Below are positions 33,601-45,202 of a stretch of DNA of 64,000 bases, piece after piece (the stretch's first letter is position 1; each line of letters starts with the position of its first letter). The position numbers and the translations under genes were made by a program. The DNA is from Codonopsis lanceolata (Eukaryota > Streptophyta > Magnoliopsida > Asterales > Campanulaceae): the NCBI GenBank assembly GCA_013146195.2, contig CM028377.1:32183632-32247631 (forward strand), given 5' to 3'. Below the pieces are notes generated by a model. It was given only the letters and a program-made list of their open reading frames with translations, did no database searches and was not told the DNA's origin.

Positions 33601-36600
33601 CCAAAAATGCTTTTGGGTAGCAGATCCCGCTACGATTTCCCACTCACAGACAAATTTTTGTTTTCGTTTGTGTAGTTTATTGTAATTGAATGATATTTAA
33701 AGCATTTAAGACACAAGAGGAGCAGACATCCTACAACCAATCAACATCACTGCCATGCTATGGCCCCAAAGGAATTCCCAGATCTCTCAACTAGTTAGAT
33801 CATATGACTAGAATTTCTCGACTGGCTAACCTTGATTATAACATCAAAATAGGCATCACCCTCTCAGCCCTCAGAAATCTTCTACTTACACGGGCATTAT
33901 TTGTCAAGCTGATGTATGGTAGCAGCTAGGTCTGTAGAAGGGGACCAGGTTCGAGTCGAGTAAGGCCGAACTTGAGTCAGGCTTCCACTAAAAGCTAGCG
34001 AGTCGGGTAATTGATGGGTTGAGTTGGTCACTTACCAGACCTGCCGAACTCGGCTAGCAGCCTGTTTGAGTGAGTCCCTCAAACTAATAGCCAAATGATG
34101 CCTTCACTGCAACATTGTTCCTTGCTTTATCAATTCTCATCGCATCTGTGAGGGTCTTTGTGCATGTGCTCTTTTCTCCCAAAAAAATCACATTAGTACA
34201 AAAGTAGTATCCCCTCCGTCCCTAAATGAGTGTCCATTTTGTGTTTTTCACTAAAATTAAGGAAGTTGACTTTTGGGGCATTTTAATAGCACAAGTACAT
34301 TAATGCTATTTCTATATCCACTTATAACATTAGAAGTCTGCACTAGGACATGATATATGCCTAAAGTAAATGGACACTAGTCCACTTACAAAAATGGACA
34401 CATTTTGGGACATGAAAAACTTGTAAATGGACAATCATTTAGGGACATAGGGAGTACTATAGAATATTCTCTGTGTCCCAAAATAACTGTCCATTTTTTA
34501 AAAAAATTGTCCCAAAATGACTGTCCATTTTGTAATGAAGTTACTAATTTCACCTTGCCAACTATCATGTTCCAATATGCGATTGGGATGCTTTAAAGTG
34601 GACAGAAAGAGTATATATATGTGTGTTACTAAATTAACTTTCTTTATATCTTTAAAAAAGCAAAATACATCCATATTGGGATGGAGGGATTTATATTATT
34701 ATTATTAAGACCTCGAGGTCCTTGGTAACACAAGTTCAAGGCTGGTTTGCTTAACGCTTCAAACCTACAAAGGATTAGATGAGTCAAAAAATACTCGCCA
34801 ACAATGGCGAAGCATAGCAGCCTTCGATTAGACTCAAAGGAACCAATGTCAGCTAGAGTCCAGTGAATTAGTGAGCTTTGTACCAATACCACCACCAACT
34901 CTTCTTGCCTGAGCGGGCTGTGGATGGCGGAGAAAGCCGAGGGGTAGAATGTAGTCGAGACAACACAAAGAGGCCTCAGATTTGTGGGTTACTGGGATGA
35001 CGGTAAAGACGAAAACGGTTGTTCATGGCAACCTGCTCGAGTAAGTTGTTGGAGAACCCGACCCAACTAGAATAACCAAACGAGCTTCACGGGTCATTTG
35101 TGAGCCTCGGTGCAAGTGCAGTTTTCACGGGTCGAGGTGAGCCGGGTTATGAGTAGCCTGCTTGAAAATCCATCCCTAGGTTAGCAGCAAACATACTTAC
35201 TGGTTATAGCACTGAAAGACTTCCTTTTCAGGTGAATAATTGTCGACTGAAGCTCCTGATCTTAGAAATCCCTGCTGACACACAACACATGCTCTACCAT
35301 ACTCTGCCCAGAAAATGGGAAAACAGATCCTCGATCAATTTTATTTAGCTTTTATATGATTTATTAGTGGCATGGACTATAGGAGGAACTTCTACCGTTC
35401 GAGTAGGAAGATCAGGGCAAACCCCCTGATTCTAATGGATATAGGGCCTGCCGTGGCATCTGCACAACCATTAGTATCTTCAGTAATAGCTTTTCCATTT
35501 ACATCTCTAAAATGCCCTTTGGATACCGTGGTATATTCGAGAAGAAAATACAATATCCGACTCAATCTGTCTCGACAGTTGGCACATCTGAAGACCTAAG
35601 CTGCAGTATCTTTCTCCAAAACCAAGAATAGTCACTAGGAATGTGGATCTCAAAGTGGATCCATCCCTTTTAATTTGAATTTAAACTTCCATTTAACCCA
35701 AGTGAATTGTCACACTAAGTCCAGAAAAAAATTGCTGCTTTATCCAAAGCATGAATCGTAGAATCTCTAAAATGTTCAAGCTACATTCTTGATACAGTGA
35801 ACAGATGGTGCTCCTAGCAACCTTGTGATTACCTTGAGGTCATTGCACGCCTACACCTCAAGACCACAGATGTAGGCATGGTCGGCATGAATGACTTCCA
35901 CCTTTTGTTTCTCTCTCTCTCTCTCTGGGAAGAATTAAATTGAACCAGTATGCCGTAAACGAAAAGGCAAAGATCTTAATAGGTGAGATCCCTTTTTGTG
36001 GTGCTTGGGTTTTGTTGAATTTTATGGTATTGTGCTTTGTAAATAGGTGTCATATGGACTGTCTCACTTCCCTGATCTTTAGTCTTGTAGACGTTGAACT
36101 TTAATGTTCTTCTCTTGTTTAGGGTAAAATAAAGTCTGTTTGGATGTTAAATTCTTAATCATAAATCAATCTCTGGTCTACTGGTACTAGAATCAACGCA
36201 ACAACAAGAAGGCCCTAGTGTGTTCTTAGTGCTTGGATTTGTTGAATATTATGCGGTTGTGTTGTGCCATTTCAATAGGCGCTATATGTGCTAATTATCC
36301 TGTCACTTCTTCCATCTTTAGTCTTGTAGAAGCTGAACTTCTTAACTTCTTTTTACCAAGTTAAATAATTCATTTAAAAGGCCAAGTGTGGAAATTTATA
36401 TTCAGATTTAATACGGAGGCAAAAAAGAAGCCACCTCCTTGTGCGTGTGTGCGTGTTTGTGAATTTTTACACTAACAAATATCTCGAATTATTCTGGAAG
36501 ATAATTAAGTTTGGTAGCCTAGGCCATATTTGCATACGCGGTTCGTTCACTCTCCTTGGTCGCCCGATTTTTCTCTATTATCTGTCTCTTGCTTTTTGAT

Positions 36601-37014
36601 TCAATCTACAAAACAGACACTCTTGATTTTGAAGTGGGACTTTTTCTATTATTGTATAGGAAATAGGAGTAATATCCATGTGCTTATTTATCTGGTCATT
36701 GCTTCAATGATTGTTTTTTCATGCATTTAATCACTGCTGGCTTGTTTATTATTTCGTAGAAGCAATTCAAACAACCTGATGTAAAGCAAGCACTGGCACA
36801 GAACAAACAAACTCAAGCAAAACCTGACGTGCCATGCACCAATCAGGTCACCGGAAGTCTTTCTGATGATTCAGAATGTGTACCTTGTGAGCAAGACCAA
36901 CTTGAGAAGTCCAGCACTGAACATAAACGGAAGCCTGTTCATGATAGAATACGTGTGCCTGTCACATACGATGACCTGGTTGGAGCCGAAGATCCAAAAG
37001 ACAATCTTTGTTGA
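30639..37014 (+). CDS. PHAX: PHAX-type RNA export adaptor protein, 4 exons
   Basis: Predicted exons are 30639-30922, 31685-31790, 33257-33400 and 36760-37014. All introns are GT/AG and phases fit, giving 262 residues. Residues 1-60 are acidic (MEGGGESIFDAIFDEDGG). About 66-90 is a Lys/Arg cluster likely to act as a nuclear signal. Residues 95-180 form the PHAX RNA-binding domain, with VVDTCKRLRERKSYLVW, GCLGISALSDLVKE, QSCGGQKTADGRRFKTGG and ILWNIIKARDPNAFKEIM. The tail is polar and ends DNLC. In animals PHAX bridges capped U snRNA and the cap-binding complex to the exportin CRM1 and guides snoRNAs; plant homologues keep this domain but are little studied. Intron 3 (3.36 kb) holds transposons. 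The gene converges on the PP2C gene, with 773 bp between their stops. Family call firm; precise role inferred. Confidence 0.92.
33927..35178. mobile_element. Probable hAT-like element in PHAX intron 3
   Basis: The ends TAGGTCTGTAGAAGG and CATCCCTA could be a weak inverted repeat, and GAGTCGAG- and GGGTCGAGG-type words cluster at both ends. The flanks GGTAGCAGC and GGTTAGCAGC differ by one inserted base. A Stowaway-like MITE lies within it. Borders tentative. Confidence 0.4.
34210..34454. mobile_element. Stowaway-like MITE in PHAX intron 3
   Basis: CCCTCCGTCCCTAAATGAG at the left and CATTTAGGGACATAGGGAG at the right are inverted repeats. A second partial copy of the same type (GTCCCAAAATAACTGTCC) follows at about 34461-34615. 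Confidence 0.75.
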
Positions 37015-37403
37015 TTATTGAAATAGCTGCTACTGCTACTATTTTGGCTTTGGTAGGAAGTACAGAAAGAAACCAAATTCGTCTGTTGAGGCAGTTAAAC
37101 TAACTGTTTTCCCATCTTCAAGAAATGGAAATTGTCTAATTTTTTTCTGGCAAGAGGAGAGCAAAGAAGAGTAACATTTTTGTTGGATATTTAAGTGGTT
37201 GGTTTAACCAAATTCGTCTGTTACAGCTGGATTTAAGGTTTTTGAATAACATTTTAAGAGGAAATGTTTGAGATGTAACAGTGCATGCACAATCTTTAAG
37301 GGCATCTGAGTGCTACATTTTCTGTTTATAGTAAAGTCAAGAATTAAAACCTGGTATTTCTGTCACGTTCTCATTTATTGGTCCCACTATCCCTTTTCTT
37401 TGA

Positions 37404-37540
37404 GCAAAACTTGAGAAAGACGATTTTATGAGTTTTTTTTTTTTTAAGACGGATCCTCTTTACCTGATTTATTGTGTGTTGGTCGGCTGAACTGTAAGAG
37501 AATGAGACTTCGCATTACGAATTAAGATCCGTATGACAGT
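37404..37540. mobile_element. Short MITE remnant between PHAX and PP2C
   Basis: Shares AAGACG-, TTTACCTGA-, GTGTGTTGGT- and GAGAATGAGACTTCG-type words, in order, with the MITE halves around 29640-29720 and 30303-30345. It lies in the 773-bp interval between the two convergent genes. Confidence 0.45.
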
Positions 37541-37787
37541 GTTATTGGAGACCTACTCTTTTCTTTGTACGAATTTATCCATCTCTATGCTTCAATTGTT
37601 ACAAAGTTACAGGGAAAAGAAACAACAAAAAACCCCAGAAATGAGAAAAAGACCATATAACCAAACACACCCTTTCTCTTGCCCTCAAAGTTTATAATAA
37701 CAGCTTTACTGGTTCAGCAAAGTTTTGTTTAGGTTAACCAAGATAGCCAACATACATGACTTGTGTAATACAGAGACTGGGGGTTTG

Positions 37788-40228
37788 CTAAGAATGCGAG
37801 TGTTCTGGGGCAATATACGTAGGGTAAGCCTGAGCCTGAGGCTGCTTCTTTTGGAAGAAGAGGCAAACTACAGCGCAGTCGTCTCTCTTTGTAGAAGGGA
37901 ACCTGTGTTGCCATGCTGCAGTTGCAGCTTCCACTACTGCTTGTGCCGCTGATTCTTCGCTCTCTGCTGCCCATACGATTGATGCAACTTTATTGTTACT
38001 TAGCACATCCCACACCTGCAAAATGTCAAGAAAATTATAAAAACCAGTGAATCGATTTCACTAGGTGTAGGGTTTAGAAACATGTGATTGGTAGAGCTCT
38101 TGAGATTGCACAACTTTTGCTCAAATGGACCTTTCTCAAGGTTAGGTGCAAATGAAATGGGGCGGGGCGGGTCGAGTCGAGCTTGACTTGCTATTTCAGA
38201 CCTTGCTCAAGATTAGGTGTAAATGAATCCAGTCAAGTTGAGCTTGACTTACTGTTTTAAATTATGAACTTAGTGGAGCGAGCCGAAGCCAAGCTCAATA
38301 AACTTGTCATGCTTAAAAACGGTTTCAAAGTTTGGCTACTTCAGTTTAAGATGCGCACAACTTGTGAACTAAACTAGTAAACTTGTGTGGCACAGTCAAG
38401 GTATAACTAGGCAAGCTTGTGTCAAGCCTTGGCTAGCTTGATTCGATTTACACCCTTATTCTCCAAACTAGTCAGACAGTCAGACCTGGACATTACTTAA
38501 AGGTCATTATTATGTTAACCTTTTTTAGCTCAGCTCGAGTTTGTTTGATAAGATCGTAAAAGTTTGAACAGTGTCATAAATCAAACTGCTTGATAAGAAA
38601 ACGTAACAAGTTAAGCTAAAGGGATGGTGCATGAGAAGTGTCTTGCAATGTTATATATTTTTTTAAATGGACTTACCCCATCTGTTGCAAGAACAAGGAA
38701 CTGATCATTGGAAGTAAGACGGTGATAAGAGATGTCCGGGATGTTTATGACACCGTGGGGTTTGAGTAGAAAATCCCCAAAAGCTCGAGACATAGCTAGG
38801 CCTGGAGAGTCTGTATGAGGCAACCATACTCGTTGAATATGTGGTTCTTCCTTAAGTGCAATCACTCGACCATTGCACTTCCTTATACGATCTGCCTCCA
38901 CTGCATATACACGAATCAATCATTGTCGTTTCAGACAGGAAATGTAGCAAAAAAAATTCAAGATTGCTTCTGTATGGATACAATTTTCATACTTGTATTT
39001 AACATTGAATGGTAGTATTGAGACAGCCCCTTACCTGGTAAGCTAGGCTTTAGATCAATTGTTAGTTGAACAGGCACAATTCCATTTTCAGCAATAGTTC
39101 CCAGTACTGCCCTTGAGTCACCAAGATTAGCGATAACAAGATCTTCACCCTGTTTAACGACACATGAAAAGAAAATGAAAAAAATTCGAGTACAAGATCT
39201 GCACCTTTCTGTTCTCATAAACAGAACGTAGATAACGAATTTACCTGTCTTATGACAACAACAGAAGTGGTTCCACTGCAAGAGCAATCCAAAATTTCCA
39301 AAAGCTTTATCTCTTTGTCCATCACTTTGAAGGCACTAACACAAGCTTCTTGCCATTTGTTGAACTCTTTGTATGAAACCAATTCATTTTCATCATATAC
39401 TGTTTTGGCCCGTGTGAGAGAATTCTTTTGGTTGAGGATTAAAGATGGCAAGCGGTTTCGCACTAACTTGCTTACAACATGACCGTTTTTTCCATGCCCG
39501 TCAAAAACTCCACAGAAAGCACCATCTGCGATTCCATATCCCTTTCAGAAAGAACAGTGTTCATCATCAGTTTTTGGCAAGTGTTAAGAAGCCTAATTCC
39601 CTAACATACAAAAAGAAACCTTGGAGGCTCCAGGCTCCCCTATTAGGGGATCTAATGAATATAGTCTAGGTTTCAATTCAATTGAAACTTAATTGACTGA
39701 AACAAAGGGGAGATACATTACTTTTCAGATCTCGAACCGAATTTTTTGGTTTTTGATCATCTTTGTTTTCTTCATGAAAAAATACAAGTCCATTGCATAT
39801 TTTCTTTATGTTTAGAAGGTTTGCGAATTCAAGAATGTCAAGACTATGCCAAGCTAATAAATCTAGACTCAGCTAGAAGCTTAAAACTATGCCAAGCTAA
39901 ACAAAGAGGAAAAACATTCCCTTTCAATGGTGAAGCAATCCAAACACAACCGAGAAATAATAAGGGTGTGTTCAGAAGCCTCAATCCCAAACCCTTGGAA
40001 CTGAAGTACACCCACAAAACCAAGAAAATGTGCCAAGGATTGGTAACATACCTGATAAAGAATTGCAGCATCTTGGTTTGGTCCTTTGCTGCCTTGTTGA
40101 GAAAAAAGAGAACCAAATCTTTGAGCTTCACTATGATCATGATCAGTGTCATGATAGTAAACCACATTTTCATGGCCATAGTCAACTTCTTGAATCTCTG
40201 CAGATGCAGTGGATATGCATATACCCAT
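37788..40228 (-). CDS. Protein phosphatase 2C, clade-E-like, 5 exons
   Basis: Exons on the minus strand are 40228-40052, 39541-39245, 39149-39035, 38900-38677 and 38015-37788; all junctions are GT/AG and phases close, giving 346 residues. It is a Mg/Mn-dependent serine/threonine phosphatase. PPM/PP2C motifs are complete: KGPNQDAA (Asp53), GVFDGHG (Asp73, Gly74), NLGDSRAVLG (Asp169), PGLAMSRAFGD, LATDGVWDVLSN and DDCAVVCLF (Asp316). These acidic residues bind the two metals. The N-terminus MGICIS fits N-myristoylation at Gly2 and palmitoylation at Cys4, hence likely membrane attachment. From memory it most resembles the small Arabidopsis subgroup containing At5g26010 (PP2C 72). A TATA box lies 70 bp upstream. 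It converges on PHAX; intron 4 may hold a hAT-like element. Substrates are unknown. Confidence 0.95.
38143..38458. mobile_element. Possible hAT-like MITE in PP2C intron 4
   Basis: The left end TAGGTGCAAATG and right end TTTACACCCTTA are loosely inverted, with GAGTCGAGC and GAGCTTGACTT words inside. No target duplication found. Confidence 0.35.
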
Positions 40229-40297
40229 TTCAACTGTTTAAAACTTCTTATTTTGGAATAACGTACTTTTTAATTATCAAACACTGAGAAAGTCTCC

Positions 40298-40305
40298 TTA
40301 TATAA
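40298..40305 (-). promoter_or_regulatory. TATA box of the PP2C gene
   Basis: CTTATATAAGG (palindromic core TTATATAA) lies 70-77 bp upstream of the start codon on the minus strand. Confidence 0.55.
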
Positions 40306-40307
40306 GG

Positions 40308-41836
40308 TTTAAGGACCACAATGGTTCATGAGATGCGACTTAGCCTTAATATAATACTAATGGATGATTCAATGTGGCTCCCAGTGAGCTGAAAAACCAC
40401 AAGTTTTGCTCAATAATTCACTGTTTTATAATCAATTGTTGAGTTTTTATTTTAGGAAATACCCCAAAGATTCACTTAAAGGGCATCTTAGGTGTACCCA
40501 TGTAGGATCAATGGTGATGTACTAAGTAGTACTCTTATAATTAGTAAAGTAAATTTGTGCGCATTTACGTTTTTTTTTTAATCCTATAGGACAAGTTGTC
40601 ATAACAATGAGATTTGTTTTAAGTGTGATATAAAGTCGATCATAAGTTTTAGCTCGTAAAATATTCTCTCTATTTACGTGGAAGGATAAAACTACCTATT
40701 TTAAATTTTTGTCAGATTTTAACAAGAATCTCACATACTAAATCGTCTGCCAATTTTAATTAATTAATTAATTAATTTTTTTGCTCTTATTGGAATGGCC
40801 AAAGAAAGAATTACATATGAAGCTCAAAGCTCCATGAACAAAGTTAGAGTGTCACGGAGTCACCTTTTGCTCAAACTAGCAATTTCTTCCAGTTGAGATG
40901 ATAGGAATTGAGTTGACCATGGCCTGCTTTAAAGGAAGTAAATTGCATTGGAAAGTGGGCACTTGTCAGTTGCCAATAAGCTAATGGCTTTGTGCCATAG
41001 GTTTTGTCAAACTATTAGTATTCTCTATATTTAAGAAAGTGGGCCAATTGAACGTATCAATTCCTTTAGTTTTTTAAAGAAAGCTAATGAAATCATTTTC
41101 CTTTCCTTTCCTTAAGGAGTATGGTTTATCATTCATTGACTTCGTTAAAGCTATATCTATTCAAATGGTTGAATGTTGATGGAGGGTCCCATTTCCACAT
41201 ATGTATGAGTCTTAACATTTTGAAATTACTTAAATCTTACCTCATCCCCACACATACACCAAATGGTTTGGATGACAAGACCCTTTCAAATTTTAGGGAC
41301 CAGATGTTCACTTTTTACCTACAACAACCTTTCTTTTAGTTTTCAATCAATTTGGAACCAAGCATATGAGCAGAACAAACATGTATCAAACCAAAATCAA
41401 AGTTGAATCTTCCCAAACAACAACGGTGAGTTTGGATTAAAAAAAAATCAAAGCCAAATCTAATTTGATTGTATCAAATTATGATACAAATCAAACTAAA
41501 ATCATTCACCACTTTTTTGTATTTTCGTAATTCTAAAACTATTTTTTTTTGGTTTTTTGTAAAAAAAAAAAAAGAGTACACATTTTTATTTATAAATAGA
41601 GATTTGGTTGGTTTCAATTAAACCCCACACCAATTTTCAAGATAAAGATGATATGATATGTAAAAGGATTGGAGTTTGTGCCATAGTTAGAAAGTTTTTT
41701 TGTTTTGAATTAAATGAGTATCAAACAAATTACGTTATTGGTTTTTAATGAGTTGTGTTTGATCCGGTGAAATTGTTGTTTTTGCTACTCATTATATATA
41801 TAGACACGCACACAAAAAATCAACTTGCGCTACTTG
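40308..41836. other. PP2C upstream intergenic DNA
   Basis: AT-rich, no recognisable gene. It presumably contains the PP2C regulatory region. A TTAATTAATTAATTAATT run lies near 40758. Confidence 0.4.
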
Positions 41837-41845
41837 AAGAAAATA

Positions 41846-43217
41846 AGGCTAAATGCATCATTAGTCCTTGAACTTTGGTCAAGCCCATAATCAGTCCCTC
41901 AACTTCAAAAGTGATCACCATTGACCAAAGATCACCTTTTTTTGTTCACTGCTAGTCCCTAACCATCACGCCGTTTGTGTATTGCTGTTAAGTTAGTATG
42001 TGTCACTCACATGCACAAAAATTGAGGGCAAAAACAAACATTTTCATTTCAAATAAGGGATCAGTTTATTATCATCATCAAAACAGGGAGTCATGGATAA
42101 CATCATCAAAATAAGGGGTCCAATTAAAATTTTTAACACCCAGTTCATCTTCTCCGACTATTACTTACCCTCATCCCCATCCCACTCTCCAACCTCCAAT
42201 CCATTGTCTCCCTCTCCTTCGTCGACCTCACCCCTTCCGATCTCCGCCGCGCCATCTCCATGTGCCCCGAAGTCCTCTCATCCCCTCTCCCTAACGCTAT
42301 CTTTGTCTTCACCTTCCTCCTACGCGAAGTCCACGTCTCCGGTCACCAACTATGTCCCGTCAATCTTTTCAAAACTTTTGTCTTTACCCCGATCTTCTTA
42401 GTCTTACCGAAAAAATAAGAGCAACCCCTCAATATTTTCAGAAAAGGATCCTGTGATTACAGACAAAAAGTTGTTCACACTCGAGAAATTCCTTTCCTTC
42501 ATAATTGATGATAGGATTGACTGATGAAGCTCCCATATTTACTTCGAAGATAGAAATCGATGTGTCTCTAATGACTTTTTTGATGTTGTTGAAGAGCAGG
42601 GAATAATACGTATATACCGTAGCTCTTCTTCTGCCCCTAGGATAAGGATCTGAAACTCACTGGCTCGGAATCCATCATAAACATTGATCAGTCTTCTTAG
42701 AGCAACATTTATTCGGCTTAGCGAGACCACTTATTGGATCTTGCACTGGGCTAAGCTCTTGGAGCACTACCTTCTCGAAGTGCAGAGCTATGAATATACT
42801 ATCAGTATTTTTCGTTTAGTTTAGAGAATAGAATTAATAAAGCCAAGGCACACGCAATGCGTGGAGAAAGGAGTTTGTTTGCCATTGTCGGCGAATTTTT
42901 TTGATCCGTGCAACAATAGTTGAATTTGGTATTAAATTTTTCACATTGCCCCCTTATTTTGATGATGTTATTCATGATCCCCTGTTTTGATGATGATAAC
43001 AAACAGACTCCTTATTTGAAATAAAAAAGTTTGTTTTGCCCTCAATTTTTGTGCATGACATGACATGCTCACTTAACGGCAATACATAAACGGCGAGAGG
43101 GCTAGGGACTAACGGTAAACAAAAATGACGATTTTTGGTAAATAGTGATCACTTTTGAAGTTGGGAGACTGATGATAGACTTGATCAAAGTTCAGGGACT
43201 AATGGTGCATTTAGCCC
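41846..43217. mobile_element. Pack-MULE-type element, 1372 bp
   Basis: Terminal inverted repeats of about 275 bp (41846-42123 and 42941-43217) begin AGGCTAAATGCA and GGGCTAAATGCA and stay similar throughout (shared GTGATCAC, CAAAAATTGAGGGCAAAA, TCATCATCAAAACAGGG). The element is flanked by identical 9-bp copies AAGAAAATA at 41837-41845 and 43218-43226. Long TIRs with 9-bp duplications are the Mutator hallmark. The internal 0.8 kb has no transposase and holds a GC-rich captured gene piece. The right-hand duplication is shared with the next element. Confidence 0.9.
42140..42418 (+). pseudogene. Captured mTERF-family gene fragment
   Basis: One frame reads with mTERF-repeat wording: IPLSNLQSIVSLSFVDL, then TPSDLRRAISMCPEVLSS, then FTFLLREVHVSG. 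The mTERF family consists of helical-repeat, nucleic-acid-binding proteins of chloroplasts and mitochondria. The piece covers roughly one and a half to two repeats, has no own start codon, and ends at TAA near 42418. It is GC-rich (TCC, CTC, CGC codons) in AT-rich surroundings and lies wholly between the element's TIRs, so it was probably captured from a host gene. An overlapping Ser/Pro-rich frame starting at 42093 is a shadow. I recognise the family from the DLRRAISMCPEVL wording; the exact parent is unknown. Confidence 0.7.
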
Positions 43218-43226
43218 AAGAAAATA

Positions 43227-44147
43227 GGGTCGCGCTATTGAGATCCCCCGTTCCTCCATGTTGACCCCCCAACACCCCCCAAAATCCAAACTTCCAATTT
43301 TACCCTCCCCTATCCAAGTTGACTCCCCTTCCCATCCCCCTCAATGCCTCCTCCCTCTCCCTTACTTCACTCCTCCTCCCACACGCCTCCTCCCTCCCCA
43401 CTCACTATCTCCTTCCTTCCCCATCGCCTCCTCCCTCTCCCTCACACGCCTCTTCCTCTCCCAGCACACCACCTCCTCCCCCTCCCCCCATCATAGTATA
43501 TTCACCCCCTCACATATCCATTCTTCCTCGTTTCTCCCTCTTTTTTTTAAAAAAAGTATTTAATTCCAGGTTTGTTCGGCCCTGGTCAACCGAACAAACT
43601 TGTTATGTTCGACTATGGGTGACCGAACAACCTTGAATTGTTCAGCCATGGGTGACCGAACAAACTTGTGTTGTTCGGCCACAAGGTTGTTCGGTCACCC
43701 ATGGCTGAACAATTCAAGGTTATTCGGGCACCCATAGCCGAACAGAATAAGTTTGTTCGGTCGACCAGGGCCGAACAAACCTAGAATTAATTTAATTTTA
43801 TTTTTTAAAAGAGGGAGAAGCAGGGAAGAATGAAGGTGGGGGGGAAGGGATGAGACTATGAAGGGGGTGAATACTGTGATGGGGGAGGGGGAGGAGGTGG
43901 TGATGGAAGGAGAGTGAAGAAGTTATGGATTGGGGGAGGGAGGAGGCAGTGAGGTGAGAGAGAGGGGGGAGGCGATGTGGAGGGGAGAGGGAGGAGGCGA
44001 TGTGGGGAGGAGAGGGAGGAGGCGGTGAAGGGGGATGGAGGAGGCGTCGAGGGGGGGGGGTCAGTTTGGATAGGGGAGGGTAAAATAGGAAGTTTGGGTT
44101 TTGGGAGGGTCAGCTTGGAGAACTAAGGGGTCTCAATAGCGCGACCC
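43227..44147. mobile_element. MULE-like element that is one giant inverted repeat, 921 bp
   Basis: Begins GGGTCGCGCTATTGAGA and ends TCTCAATAGCGCGACCC. The two arms pair along nearly the entire length, turning at about 43685 inside a TTGTTCGGCCACAAGGTTG region. The left arm is strongly C/T-rich and the right arm A/G-rich. Flanks are AAGAAAATA at 43218-43226 (shared with the preceding element) and 44148-44156. No coding capacity. Confidence 0.88.
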
Positions 44148-44780
44148 AAGAAAATATTAGTACCGTTTATCTACATGCAATATAGTCGTAGATTTGGTTG
44201 TTAATGTTAGAATTAGTTTCGGCCTAATTGATCGGTGAAATTACAACTCCTTATAAGAACATTAAATGGAAAATTAATTGTTGTCTTTTAACTTGTATAC
44301 TTGCAACTCCTTGTAAGAAAATGACAAGTTTAATTTTTAAAGCAGTCAGTCAATTTTGATCCCTTTATACTTTATAGTAATAGAAAAACTTTAGCTTCAA
44401 ATGAAAGGGCAATGGAGTTCATAGAATATTCAATGTATCCATGAAATTATAATAATGTTCCTGATCGCTACAGTTATTATAGTTAGAAAATAGGAATCTC
44501 TCTCTCTCTCTCAAAATAATATATATATATAAATTCAAAAGTGAGAATATTCAGAGTCGGTCCATAAATTGAGGAGAAAGCCAAGGATGATCCAAGTCAT
44601 GAATTTTATCCAGAGAGAGATAATGTTGATAACAATAATTCTTGTTCAAAGCTCAATTATCATTGAGATTCTGTGCAGTGTGCACAGCTGCCATCCTTTT
44701 TTTTAATTTCTTCATTCATAATAATAATTTATTCATCTTTTCATAATGCAGACTTGCTCTTTCTTGGCACCAAAAAATTT

Positions 44781-44932
44781 GGATAAGAGACTTTGCATCT
44801 TATCAAGAACCCTTCATTTCAAATGCTTTCTTTAATTGCTATCTCTGCACGATCCGTTGAATCGGAGTGTGATAGCGATTAAAGAGCATTTGACATGAAG
44901 GGTTCTCGATAAGATGCAAAGTCACTTATCCG
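44781..44932. other. 152-bp foldback resembling a microRNA precursor
   Basis: The arms 44781-44854 and 44862-44932 pair almost throughout; the left has GGATAAGAGACTTTGCATC, and the inverse of the right has GGATAAGTGACTTTGCATC. A few mismatches and a one-base bulge break the stem, and the loop is about 7 nt. This is the size and texture of a plant MIR hairpin, or of a young gene-derived or MITE inverted repeat. I recognise no known miRNA in it. It lies in the 1-kb intergenic space downstream of the MERIT40 gene. Confidence 0.45.
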
Positions 44933-45202
44933 ATATGTTTTATAATGCGATTCAATGCATTACAAACAGAGTAGAGAAACTAAAAAACTAGCACATTTTT
45001 GTCTGTCAATCATCATTGAACTCAAATCATTCGGATTCATTTCAGAAACTTGTACAGCAAGAGGTCTACATATGCATATAAACAAGGAGAAGAGCTAGAA
45101 AATGGGTTCTACGTTCTCCCGAAAATATATCAACTAATCTACTTCTCCATACAATTTACATGCATTATAGGAGTAAATACCATACATGGAAACTACAAGA
45201 AC

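Noticed and set aside
39445..40287. Plus-strand frames over the PP2C gene
   Set aside because: They are antisense shadows of PP2C exons 1 and 2 and intron 1.
42093..42401. Ser/Pro-rich 102-codon frame
   Set aside because: It is a shifted frame over the mTERF-like coding fragment; the low-complexity composition comes from the GC-rich codons.
43258..43636. Pro/Ser-rich frames over the C-rich arm
   Set aside because: They lie in the pyrimidine-rich arm of a transposon hairpin and are composition artefacts.
44466..44535. TCTC and ATAT runs as a promoter
   Set aside because: Short simple repeats with no gene start nearby in either direction.
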